Below, in pieces: positions 1 to 9,020 of a stretch of DNA of 64,000 nt. Each line of letters starts with the position of its first letter. Position 1 is the stretch's first letter. Position numbers and translations under genes: made by a program. The DNA lies in assembly GCA_020633075.1 (NCBI GenBank), contig JACKEI010000002.1, positions 310,001-374,000 of the forward strand. Reading direction: 5' to 3'. The notes under the pieces are model-generated. The model saw only the letters and a list, made by a program, of their open reading frames with translations. It did no database searches and was not told where the DNA came from. Origin of the DNA: Sandaracinaceae bacterium (lineage in GTDB: Bacteria; Myxococcota_A; Polyangia; Polyangiales; Houyiibacteriaceae).

Positions 1-1
1 C

Positions 2-739
2 GTGCTGCCGGACGCGCCCCGCCTCTCGCGCAAGGACACGCTGCTGGCGCTCGCGGAGACGTGGTTCCTGGAGCGCGCCACTCGGGCCGCCCGAGACGCC
101 GCTCAGCACAGCGTCTTCGTCGAGCTGCTGCGCGTCGGCCAGGGTCGCAACCGGCGCGTCATGGCGCGCGACGAGGACCTCTTTGGGTGGCTGATCGAGG
201 CCTACCGCAGCGGTCGCGGGGTGCTGGTCGCGGCCGCCGTGGCGCTGCCGGACGGGGCGCGTCGAGAGTTTGGCTTCGACGAGCTCGGCCAGCTGGGTCT
301 GCGCGAGAACCACGGGGCCACGCGCGTGGTGCTCAAGTTCGTGGGCCTGGGTGTGACGGACTTTTTTCGCGGCGAGGAAGGCTGTCACGTGCGCACGTCC
401 ATGCTGAGCGGCTCCGAGGTGGTCCGCGTGCGCCTCGTGCCGGACGGCGACGACGCGACCCCTCTCGAGCTGTTGCTGCGCAGCGACCGCGAGCGGGCCG
501 ACTTCGAGCGCGCGCTCGAGCGTGGGGACGTGCCCCTGCCTCCCGACCCCGACGGGCTGCTCCCGTGTGTCCGACGTGTGCGCTTCGACCCGCCGCTGCG
601 GCCCGGTGAGCTCTCCCCCATGGAGGTGGAGGACTTCCGGCTGGGGACCTCCGGCTCGCACCAGTGCCGGCGCCTCGCCGACGTCTTGCCCCACTACTGG
701 TCGCTGCGCGCGAGCGAGCGGCTCCCCGAGGACGCATGA
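2..739 (+). CDS. Unknown protein, probably 5'-truncated, first gene of AAA+ operon
   Basis: An open frame runs in from the left edge. The GTG at base 2 could be a start, but the frame probably continues upstream, so treat it as partial (at least 245 residues). I do not recognise the family. The protein looks soluble and mixed alpha/beta, with no signal peptide, membrane segment or obvious catalytic motif. Its stop overlaps the ATG of the next gene (ATGA at 736-739), so it is very likely co-translated with the AAA+ ATPase that follows. By association it may be a partner or adaptor of that ATPase; this is inference only. Confidence 0.6.
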   Translation: MLPDAPRLSRKDTLLALAETWFLERATRAARDAAQHSVFVELLRVGQGRNRRVMARDEDLFGWLIEAYRSGRGVLVAAAVALPDGARREFGFDELGQLGLRENHGATRVVLKFVGLGVTDFFRGEEGCHVRTSMLSGSEVVRVRLVPDGDDATPLELLLRSDRERADFERALERGDVPLPPDPDGLLPCVRRVRFDPPLRPGELSPMEVEDFRLGTSGSHQCRRLADVLPHYWSLRASERLPEDA

Positions 740-3051
740 GCGACGACAAGCCATCGCTGCGCGTGTACTTCGTGGCGCACCCCGAGGGGCACTGGTCGGG
801 CTACCTGATGCGCACACGCTCCGGCTTCTTCGACAAGCCGGCGCCGTCCGCCTACGGCTTCAGCCGCCACGAGGTGTTGCAGCTGATCGAGCAGGAGCTG
901 ACGGAGCGCCTCGCCGCAGGTCAGGAGACGCTGGAGAAGTACCTCTTCACCGAGACCTTCGAGGTGGGTGTCGCCCGCGTGGTCGTGCGACCCGCGAGCC
1001 TGGTCGAGAAGCAGGCCGTGGTGGGCGCGCGCACCATCCCGGTGCGTCTCTCGTACGCGTGGTCGAAGCTCCCGACCGGCGGCTACAGGGTGATGCTGCC
1101 GCGCTTCGACTGGGGCATCCTGCTCGAAGACCTGGAGCTGGCGCCCGACGCGCTGCGCACGGCTGTCGGGGCAGCGCTCTTGGGGGGGCAGCAGAGCTGG
1201 GTCTACGCGTTCGACCAGCAGGGCGAGGACCACGTGGAGGCCTTCGCGCCCGACGAGCTCTCGCGGAGCCGCGCGCAGAGCCCGCGCGTGACCGAGCTCG
1301 AGACCCTGCGCGCCGACTTCCCGGTCGCCACTGCGGTCTGCGACGAGTGGGTCGGCCGCCTCGCCGAAGGTCGGCTCCCGCGCTTGCACGCGTCTCCGGG
1401 CGCGCTCGGCCAGCTGACGGCGCTGTTGGGTGAGAGGCCGCTCCCCAGCGTGCTCATCGTCGGCGAGCCGGGGGTCGGGAAGACCACCTTGGTGCAAGCG
1501 TTCGCGCGTGAGCTGCTGCGCAGGCGGAGGGCGAGTCGCGGGCACGTGCCGAGGCTCTGGGCGACGTCGGCCGACCGCCTGATCGCAGGCATGATCTACC
1601 TCGGCCAGTGGCAGGAGCGCTGCCTCGAGTTGATCGAGGAGCTCACGGACGAGCGCGACTTTCTGTACGTCGGCAACCTCGCCGCGTTCCTGAAGGAGCG
1701 CTCGGCCGGGTCGTCGGTGGGCGACCTCTTCGCGCCGGTCGTGCTCGCCGGCGGCCTGCCCATCATCGCCGAGTGCACGCCGAGCGAGCGCGAGTGGGTG
1801 CGACGCCACGCGGCCACCCTGCTGGACGCCATGGACGTCGTGGAGCTGCCGGAGATGCCGCGCGCGTCGGTCGCGAGGTTGGTCGTGCAGCGCAGCGCTC
1901 AGGCGGCGCAGCGTGAGGGACGCCCCGGCGCGGTCGTGCACCCCGAGGCGGTCGAGAGGGTCGTGCACCACCTGTCGGCCTTCCGGCGGGACCAGCGCTT
2001 CCCCGGCAAGGCCGTGCACTTCCTCGACTGGCTGGACGCCGACGAGGCGCGCCCAGCGCTGCTCTACCCGGCGGACGTGAGCGTGGCCTACTCACGCTAC
2101 AGCGGTCTCCCGATCCAGGTGATCGCCGACGAGCACCCCGTGGTCACCCGCGAGGTGGCCAGGGCCCTGAGCGCCGGGGTCATCGGTCAGGACGAGGCCT
2201 GCGAGGCCTGCGCGCGCGTGGTGGTGCCCTTCAAGGCCGGCGTGCACGACCCGGACAAGCCGCTCGGGAGCCTGTTCTTCGTGGGTCCGACGGGGGTGGG
2301 CAAGACCGAGCTGGCCAAGCAGCTGGCGCGCTACCTGTTCGGTGATTCGAAGCGCCTCGTGCGCGTCGACATGAGCGAGTACATGGTGCGCGGCGCGGCC
2401 CAGCGCCTGCTCGAGGTGGGCGAGGGGGTCACCAGCCTCGCTCAGCGCGTCCGCGCGCAGCCCCTGTCGGTGGTGCTCTTCGACGAGATCGAGAAGGCTC
2501 ACCGCGAGACCTTCGACCTGCTGCTGGGGCTGCTGGGCGAGGGGCGCCTGACGGATTCGCGCGGGAGCTTGGTCGACTTCCGCATGACCATCGTCGTGCT
2601 GACCAGCAACCTCGGCGTCAGCCAGCGCGCCGCGACCGGCTTCGAGGGCGCACGCTCGCAGGACTTCGCGCGCGGCGTCCGTGAGCACTTCCGTCCCGAG
2701 TTCTGGAACCGCCTGGACCACGTCGTGTCGTTCCGTCACCTCCAGCCAGAAGACGTGCGCCGCATCGTGGACCTCGAGGTCGAGAAGGTGCGCAAGCGCG
2801 AGGGCTTCGTGTCCCGCGGTATCGCGCTGCAGGTCACGCCCAGCGCCCGCGCCCGGCTCGCCGAGCTCGGCTACGACGAGCGGCGCGGCGCACGCCCGCT
2901 GCAGCGCGTCATCGAGGAGCGGGTCGTGACGCCCATCGCCGTTCAGCTGGCCGAGGACCCGTCGCTCGAGCGCGTCACCTTCCGCGTGGCGTGCGCGGGC
3001 GAGCCCGCGTCCACCGAGGCGGGTCGCGTCATCGTGGTGGAGCTGGACTGA
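736..3051 (+). CDS. ClpA/ClpB-like double AAA+ ATPase with degenerate first module
   Basis: A 771-residue protein of the Clp/Hsp100 class with an unrecognised N-terminal domain (about residues 1-230) in place of the Clp N-domain. Module 1 has a Walker A (GEPGVGKT, about 243-250), but its Walker B position reads FLYVGNLA (about 309) without the Asp-Glu pair, and the usual ERRF arginine-finger segment reads LLDAM. Module 2 is intact at Walker A (GPTGVGKT, about 517), Walker B (VVLFDEIEKAH, about 579), sensor 1 (TSNLG), arginine finger (FRPEFWNR) and sensor 2 (GARPLQR). However, the GYVG pore-loop segment after DMSEYM (about 545) is deleted. No long M-domain coiled coil is seen. The start is the ATG overlapping the upstream stop; a longer in-frame GTG start at 664 is unlikely. 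A classical unfoldase role is doubtful. Confidence 0.85.
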   Translation: MSDDKPSLRVYFVAHPEGHWSGYLMRTRSGFFDKPAPSAYGFSRHEVLQLIEQELTERLAAGQETLEKYLFTETFEVGVARVVVRPASLVEKQAVVGARTIPVRLSYAWSKLPTGGYRVMLPRFDWGILLEDLELAPDALRTAVGAALLGGQQSWVYAFDQQGEDHVEAFAPDELSRSRAQSPRVTELETLRADFPVATAVCDEWVGRLAEGRLPRLHASPGALGQLTALLGERPLPSVLIVGEPGVGKTTLVQAFARELLRRRRASRGHVPRLWATSADRLIAGMIYLGQWQERCLELIEELTDERDFLYVGNLAAFLKERSAGSSVGDLFAPVVLAGGLPIIAECTPSEREWVRRHAATLLDAMDVVELPEMPRASVARLVVQRSAQAAQREGRPGAVVHPEAVERVVHHLSAFRRDQRFPGKAVHFLDWLDADEARPALLYPADVSVAYSRYSGLPIQVIADEHPVVTREVARALSAGVIGQDEACEACARVVVPFKAGVHDPDKPLGSLFFVGPTGVGKTELAKQLARYLFGDSKRLVRVDMSEYMVRGAAQRLLEVGEGVTSLAQRVRAQPLSVVLFDEIEKAHRETFDLLLGLLGEGRLTDSRGSLVDFRMTIVVLTSNLGVSQRAATGFEGARSQDFARGVREHFRPEFWNRLDHVVSFRHLQPEDVRRIVDLEVEKVRKREGFVSRGIALQVTPSARARLAELGYDERRGARPLQRVIEERVVTPIAVQLAEDPSLERVTFRVACAGEPASTEAGRVIVVELD

Positions 3052-3656
3052 TGGGGGCGCTCACCGCAATGGAGCTCGGCGCGCTCGCAGCGGGTCTGCT
3101 CGGCCTGGCCGCGACCGTCGCGCTCGCGCTGCGCCACGGGGAGCGGGTGCGGGCCGCCGACGCCGAGCAGGTCGCCGCCGTCACGGTCGCCTTTCACGCG
3201 CTCGCGGCGCGGCGCCACTTCTCCATCGAGCAGCCCCCGCCGCTGGTCCACCCGATCATCGGCGTGGTGCACGGCCCACCCACGCTGGAAGGCGACGTTC
3301 CCGCTGGGCGGGTGCAGATCTCGCTCGGGGGGGACTCCGACGGGCACGACCCCTTGGTGGTCGTGTTCGTGCTGACGGCCCCGGCTGGGCGTGGCGCGTG
3401 GCCGACGTTCTCTGTGCCCCGCAGCAACCCGCGCACCGTGGTGGGAGTCGGCGAGGCCGCGCGTGTTGCCTTGGTGGCGCTGTGCGCGCAGGCGCAGCGG
3501 GTCGTCGTTGGCTCGGGTGAGGTCGTCGTGCACATGGTGGTCCCCGTCGCAATGGACGGGAGCGCGCGCCAGCGCCCCCGAGCGCAGCTCTCGGTGGACG
3601 TCGAGCGCCTCGAGGCCTGCCTCGACGAGCTCGCACGCTTGGCCAGCGCGCTCTGA
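3051..3656 (+). CDS. Small membrane-anchored protein of unknown function
   Basis: A 201-residue protein whose ATG overlaps the stop of the AAA+ gene by one base (TGATG). Residues 7-27 form one hydrophobic Ala/Leu-rich membrane segment, followed by a soluble domain of about 170 residues that is Val-rich and probably beta-rich. I do not recognise the family. Position and spacing make it the third member of the operon, and it could tether the AAA+ complex to the inner membrane (inference). A 63-base gap separates it from the next gene, so the operon may end here. Confidence 0.7.
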   Translation: MGALTAMELGALAAGLLGLAATVALALRHGERVRAADAEQVAAVTVAFHALAARRHFSIEQPPPLVHPIIGVVHGPPTLEGDVPAGRVQISLGGDSDGHDPLVVVFVLTAPAGRGAWPTFSVPRSNPRTVVGVGEAARVALVALCAQAQRVVVGSGEVVVHMVVPVAMDGSARQRPRAQLSVDVERLEACLDELARLASAL

Positions 3657-3719
3657 GCGAAGGGTGCCCCCCACGCGTGTGGGCACGGCGTGGGCGGCGA
3701 GCCTGCTAAGGTTGCGTCC

Positions 3720-5579
3720 ATGTTCCAGCGCTGGCTCCGCGGCACACCCGCTGCTCTCTTGCTCTGTGCCGCGACGTGCATCGCTCCCCTCGCGTGCGCC
3801 CACCAGACACCCGAGCGCTCTGCACCCGGTTCTGCGGCAGCACATGACACCCAGCCCGACTTCCGGGAGTGGACGCCCGAGGCTTTCGCGGACGCGCGCG
3901 CGGAGGGACGGCTCATCTTGGTCAGCGTTCAAGCGGGCTGGTGCCACTGGTGCCACGTCATGAACGAGGTGACGTTCGCGGACCCGCGCGTGCTCGCGCT
4001 GCTGGCCGAGCACTTCGTGGTCATCCGCGTCGAGGCCGACGCGCGCCCCGACCTGGCCGAGCGCTACGCCGAGTACGGCTGGCCGGCGACGGCGCTGCTG
4101 ACGCCAGACGCGCAGCCCATCCTCGCGCTGCGCGGCTATCGCGCCCCCGATGTCTTCGCCAGCGTCCTCGCGCGGGCCGTGGACGACGTCGCGGCGGGCC
4201 GTGTCAGCAGCGCGGACGCGCTCGCCGCGCTCGAGGCGCGCACGCCAGCGGGCATCGACGAGGCGCTCTCGTTCACGCGGGCACAGCTGGACCGGATGTA
4301 CGAGCCCACTCTCGGCGGCTGGGGCCGACGCCAGCGCTACCCCTTCGCGGCGCCCCTGCTGCACGCCTTCTCCCGCGCGGTGATCGACGGCGACGAGGTG
4401 TGGGGGGAGCGCGCCCTGCTCACGGCCCGCAGCTACGCGCAGCTGCTCGACCCGGTGTTCGGCGGCATGTACCAGTACTCCACCCAGGGCGACTGGGAGC
4501 ACCCGCACTACGAGAAGATCGCGGCCATCCAGGCGGGCGCCATCCAGGTGTTCGTAGCGGCCTACGCGGCCTCCGGTGACGAGCGCTGGCTCGAGCGCGC
4601 GTGCTCCGTGGGCGACTACGTGCGTGCGTTCCTCGAAGCTCCTGACGGGGGCTACTACGCCAGCCAAGATGCGGATGTGCCCACCACGCGCGGCGTGCTG
4701 CCCGGGGCCGAGTACTACGCGCTGAGCGGCGTGGAGCGCCGCGCGCTGGGGCTGCCGCGCACGGACACCCACGTGTACGGCAGCCTCAACGGGTTGTTGA
4801 TCGACGCCATGGCGCGCCTGTCCGAGGTCGACCCGCAGGGGCCCTGGCTGGCCTCCGCCACCGCAGCCGCCACGCGCGTCGTGCGCACCCACCGGCGCGG
4901 TGCGGCCTTCGCGCACGCTGCGGAGGACCCGGCGGACGGGCTGCTGTACCTGGCCGACCAGGCCTACATGGCGCGCGGGTTGGCCACGCTGGGGGAGGCA
5001 AGCGGAGACGCGCGCTGGTTCGCGCTCGCCGCAGAGACGCTCGCCTTCTCCGAGGCGCAGCTGCGCGACCAGGCGCGGGGAGGCTTCTACGCGCACACCC
5101 CCGACCCCCACGCCGTGGGCGTCTTCGCGACAAGGCAGAAGCCTCTCGAGCAGAACGCGGTGCTAGCAGAGGTCATGCTCGAGCTCGCGCAGCGGAGCGA
5201 CGATGCCGCTCGCCGCGAGCGCGCGCTCGCCGCGCTGCAAGACGTCGCGGCGCCCGGCAGCGTCGCGCGGCACGGGCGCAAGGTGGGTGCGTTGCTGCTC
5301 GCGCTCGAGCGGGCCCGGTCCGGGTACTTCCTGCTCTCCGTGGTGGGCGAGCCCGACGACCCGGCGACCCGCGAGCTGCACGCGGCAGCGTTGCTCCTGC
5401 AGCGGCCGGACCGGCTGGTCGAGCTCGGTGTGCCAGGCAGCAGCCGCTATCCGTATCCGGGGGCTGCCGCCGTCTATCTCTGCAGTCACGAGGCCTGCTC
5501 CATGCCTCTCCAGACCCCGGCTCAGCTGCCGGAGGGTGTGGGCCGCTTCGCCGCCGCGCTGCGCGCCGGAGCGCCATAG
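3720..5579 (+). CDS. Secreted DUF255 thioredoxin-domain protein (YyaL/SSP411-like)
   Basis: A 619-residue protein with an N-terminal signal sequence (hydrophobic about residues 9-24, ending in a Cys that could be lipidated although the lipobox is poor). The thioredoxin-like DUF255 domain carries the family signature WCHWCH at residues 74-79. A long helical region resembling the (alpha/alpha)6 barrel of N-acylglucosamine epimerases follows. Family members (bacterial YyaL, mammalian spermatogenesis-associated protein 20) are usually cytosolic and 650-700 residues, so the export signal is notable. The ATG at 3720 is preferred over a GTG at 3690 because it begins the signal peptide. Its enzymatic activity is not established in the family. 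Confidence 0.85.
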   Translation: MFQRWLRGTPAALLLCAATCIAPLACAHQTPERSAPGSAAAHDTQPDFREWTPEAFADARAEGRLILVSVQAGWCHWCHVMNEVTFADPRVLALLAEHFVVIRVEADARPDLAERYAEYGWPATALLTPDAQPILALRGYRAPDVFASVLARAVDDVAAGRVSSADALAALEARTPAGIDEALSFTRAQLDRMYEPTLGGWGRRQRYPFAAPLLHAFSRAVIDGDEVWGERALLTARSYAQLLDPVFGGMYQYSTQGDWEHPHYEKIAAIQAGAIQVFVAAYAASGDERWLERACSVGDYVRAFLEAPDGGYYASQDADVPTTRGVLPGAEYYALSGVERRALGLPRTDTHVYGSLNGLLIDAMARLSEVDPQGPWLASATAAATRVVRTHRRGAAFAHAAEDPADGLLYLADQAYMARGLATLGEASGDARWFALAAETLAFSEAQLRDQARGGFYAHTPDPHAVGVFATRQKPLEQNAVLAEVMLELAQRSDDAARRERALAALQDVAAPGSVARHGRKVGALLLALERARSGYFLLSVVGEPDDPATRELHAAALLLQRPDRLVELGVPGSSRYPYPGAAAVYLCSHEACSMPLQTPAQLPEGVGRFAAALRAGAP

Positions 5580-5623
5580 GGCCACCATTGGCGCAACTTT
5601 CCGCTGAAAAAGGTCGAGCTTTT

Positions 5624-5636
5624 CATTTCTGAAATG
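5624..5636. promoter_or_regulatory. Perfect 13-base palindrome upstream of the M29-like gene
   Basis: CATTTC, one central T, then GAAATG, in an AT-richer patch (about 5600-5640) between the DUF255 and M29-like genes. It overlaps an alternative ATG at 5634. It could be a short operator, or chance in an AT-rich patch. Confidence 0.3.
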
Positions 5637-5654
5637 CGCTGCTACCGATGCGCG

Positions 5655-6731
5655 ATGGCGCGAACGCCCCACCCCGACGAGCTCGCTCGGTCGCTGTCGC
5701 AGACCGCCCCCACGGCGCAGGTACGGGACTCCCAGATCACGCAGGCGACGGTGGCCCAGCGCAGCGCGCGGCGGCTGATGGCCGACCAGCTGGGTCTCAC
5801 GGCGGGGCAGCGCTTGCTGCTGCTGCTCAGCCACGGCGAGGGGCTAGTCCCGGCCACGAGGATCTTCGAGAACGCGGCCCACGAGCTGGGCGTGGGTCTG
5901 TCGGTCATGGACACGCGCACCCTCAGCCTGGCCAGCGAAGCGGAGCGCAGGGCGTGGCGCGAAGCCCTCGAGCGCTGCCAGGCCTGTGTCCTGCTCGGCG
6001 GGGAAGGGCGCCCCGCCGCCGAGCGCTTCGAGGCGGAGGTGCGCGTCCAGACAGGCGGCAAGCCCCTCGCCATTCTGCGCTTCGACCCGGACGCGCTCCT
6101 GGCCGATGGGCTGCTCACGCCCTCCGTGCTGCAGCGCGCCTACGGGCGCTACCTCGCGTCACGCCTCGCAGAGGGCGCGCGGGTCACCGTTCGCTGGCAC
6201 GGCGCGCCGCCGCTGGTGATGCAGGTCGGCGCCATTCGGGCGTCGTCCCGGCCGCGCGCGTCCCTCGCAGACTTCGACTACCCGCACGGTCACGTCGCAG
6301 TGCCCCTCGACGGCGCCGCAGGGCACCTGGCGAGGCCTACGTCCATCCTCGCGCCTCCAGATGCCTGCGACCTCTCCCGCGCCCCTCAGCGCTTCCAGTT
6401 CCACGGTGGCGTCCTGCGCGCCGTGTCGGGGGGCGACGGGGCGGCCTGGCTCGGGCAGGTCTCGCGCAGCTTCCCAGGTATGCGCCTGCGCACCCTCGGC
6501 TTCGGCTTGGTCTCCCCCTCGCCCTCGGCGCAACAGCGAGCGGGCGTACGCCTCGGCGACGTGGGCTGCACGCTCAGCGTGGTGGACGCCCGTCAGCGGG
6601 GCGTGAACGCCAGCAGCTCCGCATACACCGGGCTCACGTTCTGCCTCAACGGCCCAGGGCTGGACGTGGACATCGACGCCACGCCCATCCTGCGTGGCGG
6701 CGAATACGTAGAGCCCACGAGCGCGCGCTGA
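5655..6731 (+). CDS. Degenerate M29 aminopeptidase-like protein
   Basis: About 358 residues. The N-terminal half resembles the Rossmann-like half of M29 aminopeptidases. The C-terminal half keeps the family order: a segment like the GEVF...P motif (here PHGHVAVPLDGAAGHLA), then a short strand block followed by a Gly-rich turn (VLRAVSGGDGAAWLGQV), then a LRTLGFGL segment where true enzymes have RxLGELGIGTN. The Glu and His metal ligands of active M29 enzymes are not evident, so this is probably a non-catalytic relative or a wrongly assigned family. An alternative ATG lies at 5634 inside a perfect palindrome. Neither start has a good ribosome-binding site. Confidence 0.6.
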   Translation: MARTPHPDELARSLSQTAPTAQVRDSQITQATVAQRSARRLMADQLGLTAGQRLLLLLSHGEGLVPATRIFENAAHELGVGLSVMDTRTLSLASEAERRAWREALERCQACVLLGGEGRPAAERFEAEVRVQTGGKPLAILRFDPDALLADGLLTPSVLQRAYGRYLASRLAEGARVTVRWHGAPPLVMQVGAIRASSRPRASLADFDYPHGHVAVPLDGAAGHLARPTSILAPPDACDLSRAPQRFQFHGGVLRAVSGGDGAAWLGQVSRSFPGMRLRTLGFGLVSPSPSAQQRAGVRLGDVGCTLSVVDARQRGVNASSSAYTGLTFCLNGPGLDVDIDATPILRGGEYVEPTSAR

Positions 6732-6774
6732 GCCACGTTACGGTGGTTCTACGCCGGCGCCCCTCGGCGGTGCT

Positions 6775-7926
6775 TCAGAGACGCTCGATGATGGTGACGT
6801 TGGCCTGCCCGCCGCCCTCACACATGGTCTGGAGGCCGTAGCGGCCGCCCGTGCGCTCGAGCTCGTGCAGCAGCGTGGTCATCAGCCGCGCGCCGGTCGC
6901 GCCCAGCGGGTGGCCCAGCGCGATGGCGCCGCCGTTGACGTTGACCTTGCTGAGGTCCGCGTCCAGGTCCTTGGCCCACGCCATGACCACCGACGCGAAG
7001 GCCTCGTTGATCTCCACGAGATCGATGTCGGCCAGCGTCATGCCCGCCTTCTTCAACGCGTGCTGCGTGGCCGGGATGGGCGCAGTCAGCATCCAGATGG
7101 GATCTGCGCCACGCACGCTCAGGTGGTGGATGCGCGCGCGGGGCTTGAGCCCGTGCGCCTTCACGGCCGCCTCGGACGCGATCAGCAGGGCCGCCGAGGC
7201 ATCCGAGATCTGGCTCGCCACGCCTGCGGTCAGGCGGTCCGCGCCCGGCAGGGTCTTGAGCTCGGCCATCTTCTCGAGGGTGCTCCCGCGGCGCGGGCCC
7301 TCGTCGGCGCGCACGTCGCCGTAAGGCAGGATCTCCCGGTCGAAGCGGCCCTCGTCCTGCGCGCGGATGGCGCGCTCGTGGCTCTCCAGGCTGTAGGCCT
7401 CCATCGCGGCGCGCGTCAGCTCCCACTTCTCTGCGATGCGCTGTGCCGACAGGAACTGGTTGACCTCCACGTTGCCGTAGCGCTCCACCCAGCCCTTGCT
7501 GCCGCTGAAGGGGTCCGTGATGCCGAACTGCGTCGCCACCATCATGGCCGCGCTGATGGGGATCTGCGTCATCTGCTGCACGCCGCCCGCGACGACCAGG
7601 TCCTGGGTGCCGCTCATGACGCCCTGCGCGGCGAAGTGCACGGCCTGCTGCGAGCTGCCGCACTGCCGGTCCACGGTGGTGCCCGGCACGGAGTCCGGTA
7701 GCCCGGCCGCGAGCCAGCAGGTGCGCGCGATGTCACCGGCCTGGTGCCCGATGGTGTCCACGCAGCCGAAGACCACGTCGTCCACGGCGGCCGGGTCGAT
7801 GCCCGTGCGCTCCATCAGGCCCTTGATCACGTGTGCCCCGAGGTCGGCCGGATGCTCGCCTCCGAGACCCCCCTTGCGGCGACCCACGGGCGTACGAACG
7901 GCGTCAACGATATAGGCTTCGGGCAT
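6775..7926 (-). CDS. fadA6: Thiolase, FadA6-like (steroid C/D-ring degradation)
   Basis: A 383-residue thiolase. The acyl-accepting Cys lies in VDRQCGSS (Cys89), the catalytic His in ALGHPLGATG (His339) and the second Cys in TMCEGGGQ (Cys369), so the active site is complete. It is the last gene of a seven-gene minus-strand operon whose other members match the HIP steroid pathway. By that context it should cleave a beta-ketoacyl-CoA derived from the opened C ring, as FadA6 is proposed to do in Mycobacterium tuberculosis. By sequence alone it could be any degradative acetyl-CoA acyltransferase. The gap to the upstream gene is 44 bases. Confidence 0.85.
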   Translation of the reverse strand: MPEAYIVDAVRTPVGRRKGGLGGEHPADLGAHVIKGLMERTGIDPAAVDDVVFGCVDTIGHQAGDIARTCWLAAGLPDSVPGTTVDRQCGSSQQAVHFAAQGVMSGTQDLVVAGGVQQMTQIPISAAMMVATQFGITDPFSGSKGWVERYGNVEVNQFLSAQRIAEKWELTRAAMEAYSLESHERAIRAQDEGRFDREILPYGDVRADEGPRRGSTLEKMAELKTLPGADRLTAGVASQISDASAALLIASEAAVKAHGLKPRARIHHLSVRGADPIWMLTAPIPATQHALKKAGMTLADIDLVEINEAFASVVMAWAKDLDADLSKVNVNGGAIALGHPLGATGARLMTTLLHELERTGGRYGLQTMCEGGGQANVTIIERL

Positions 7927-7970
7927 GGCAGATCCTTTTCAGCACAGGGTCAGGGTGGCGGGCGAGAGCG

Positions 7971-9005
7971 TTACAGAATGTGGGCGCCGATACGGGCGCG
8001 GTGCACCGCGGCGGTGCCGTAGAAGGGCGCGAGCGTCCACACGCGCTTCATGAAGAAGTGCAGATCGCACTCGATCGTGTAGCCGATGGCGCCATGCACC
8101 TGCAGCGCGACCTTGGCCACGAAGCGCGCGGCCTCTTCCGCGTAGATCTTGGCCATGGAGACCGCCAGCTCGGCCTCGCGCCGTGACTCGCCGCCCGCAC
8201 GGTCGCGGTTGGCGAGCGCCCAGGCGGCGCGGTACACGACGGGCTGCGCAAACGCGATGCGCCCGGCCGCGTTGGCCAGGTGGTGTTGCACCGCCTGCTG
8301 CGCGCCGATGGGCTTGCCGAACTGCTCGCGGTCCTTCGCGTAGGCCACGGCCAGGTCCAGCATGCGCCGCGCCAGTCCCACCATGACGCAGGCGTTGCCG
8401 AGAGCAGCGCGCTCGTAGGCCAGCTGAATGGCCACCTGCGCAGCGGCGCCGCGCGCCACAAGGTGGGCAGGCGAGGGCTTGTAGTCGAGGGTGGCCACGC
8501 TGGTGGCCCGGTCCACGGCGGTCTGCGCGACCAGGCCGGCCTCGGCGCGCGGCACGGCGTAGAGGGCGTCGCCGCGCACGACCAGCAGCAGGTCCGCCAG
8601 CGGCGCGTGCAGCGCCAACGACTGGCGCTCGAAGTAGAGCCCCAGCGTGGCCTCTCCGCTCACCACGCGCTCCACCCACGCAGCATGCGGCGTGCCTGCG
8701 CTGAGCTGCTCCAGCAGCGGCAAGCCGGCCAGCGCGCTCTCCACGATGGGCCCGGGCAGGGCCGCGTACCCCGCCTCCTCGAGCACCAGGGCCAGGTCCA
8801 CCTCGCTCATGCTCATGCCGCCAGCCGCCTCGGACGCGGCCATGCCGACAAAGCCGTTCTCGGCGAGTGTTCCCCACACGGGCACACGCTCTTCGTTGCT
8901 GCCGGTCCACACGCGGCGCACCACCTCGGGCGCGCACTCCTTGGCCAGCACGTCGCGCACGGTGTCGCGCAGCAGGGTCTGATCTTCTGAGAATGCAAAG
9001 TGCAT
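7971..9005 (-). CDS. Acyl-CoA dehydrogenase, beta-type subunit (IpdE2-like)
   Basis: A 344-residue acyl-CoA dehydrogenase of the short, divergent type found as the beta subunit of steroid alpha2beta2 dehydrogenases. It begins MHFAFSEDQTLLRDTVRDVLAKEC and ends with the beta-type segment HGAIGYTIECDLHFFMKR. It lacks the usual C-terminal GTxxIQR motif. It follows the larger dehydrogenase gene by 15 bases and has its own GGAGGA ribosome-binding site. In steroid degraders such pairs (IpdE1-IpdE2, FadE26-27, FadE28-29) form heterotetramers. In this operon the best guess is IpdE2, acting on HIP-CoA intermediates, but another ring C/D dehydrogenation is possible. Confidence 0.82.
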   Translation of the reverse strand: MHFAFSEDQTLLRDTVRDVLAKECAPEVVRRVWTGSNEERVPVWGTLAENGFVGMAASEAAGGMSMSEVDLALVLEEAGYAALPGPIVESALAGLPLLEQLSAGTPHAAWVERVVSGEATLGLYFERQSLALHAPLADLLLVVRGDALYAVPRAEAGLVAQTAVDRATSVATLDYKPSPAHLVARGAAAQVAIQLAYERAALGNACVMVGLARRMLDLAVAYAKDREQFGKPIGAQQAVQHHLANAAGRIAFAQPVVYRAAWALANRDRAGGESRREAELAVSMAKIYAEEAARFVAKVALQVHGAIGYTIECDLHFFMKRVWTLAPFYGTAAVHRARIGAHIL

Positions 9006-9020
9006 GGCTCGTCCTCCGCC

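Noticed and set aside
694..2739. Long minus-strand open frames opposite the AAA+ gene
   Set aside because: They are shadows of a GC-rich gene: Arg/His/Ala-rich with no domain, and the plus strand carries clear Walker motifs.
2943..5111. A 722-codon minus-strand open frame
   Set aside because: It spans two real plus-strand genes, one with a DUF255 WCHWCH motif, and has random-looking composition.
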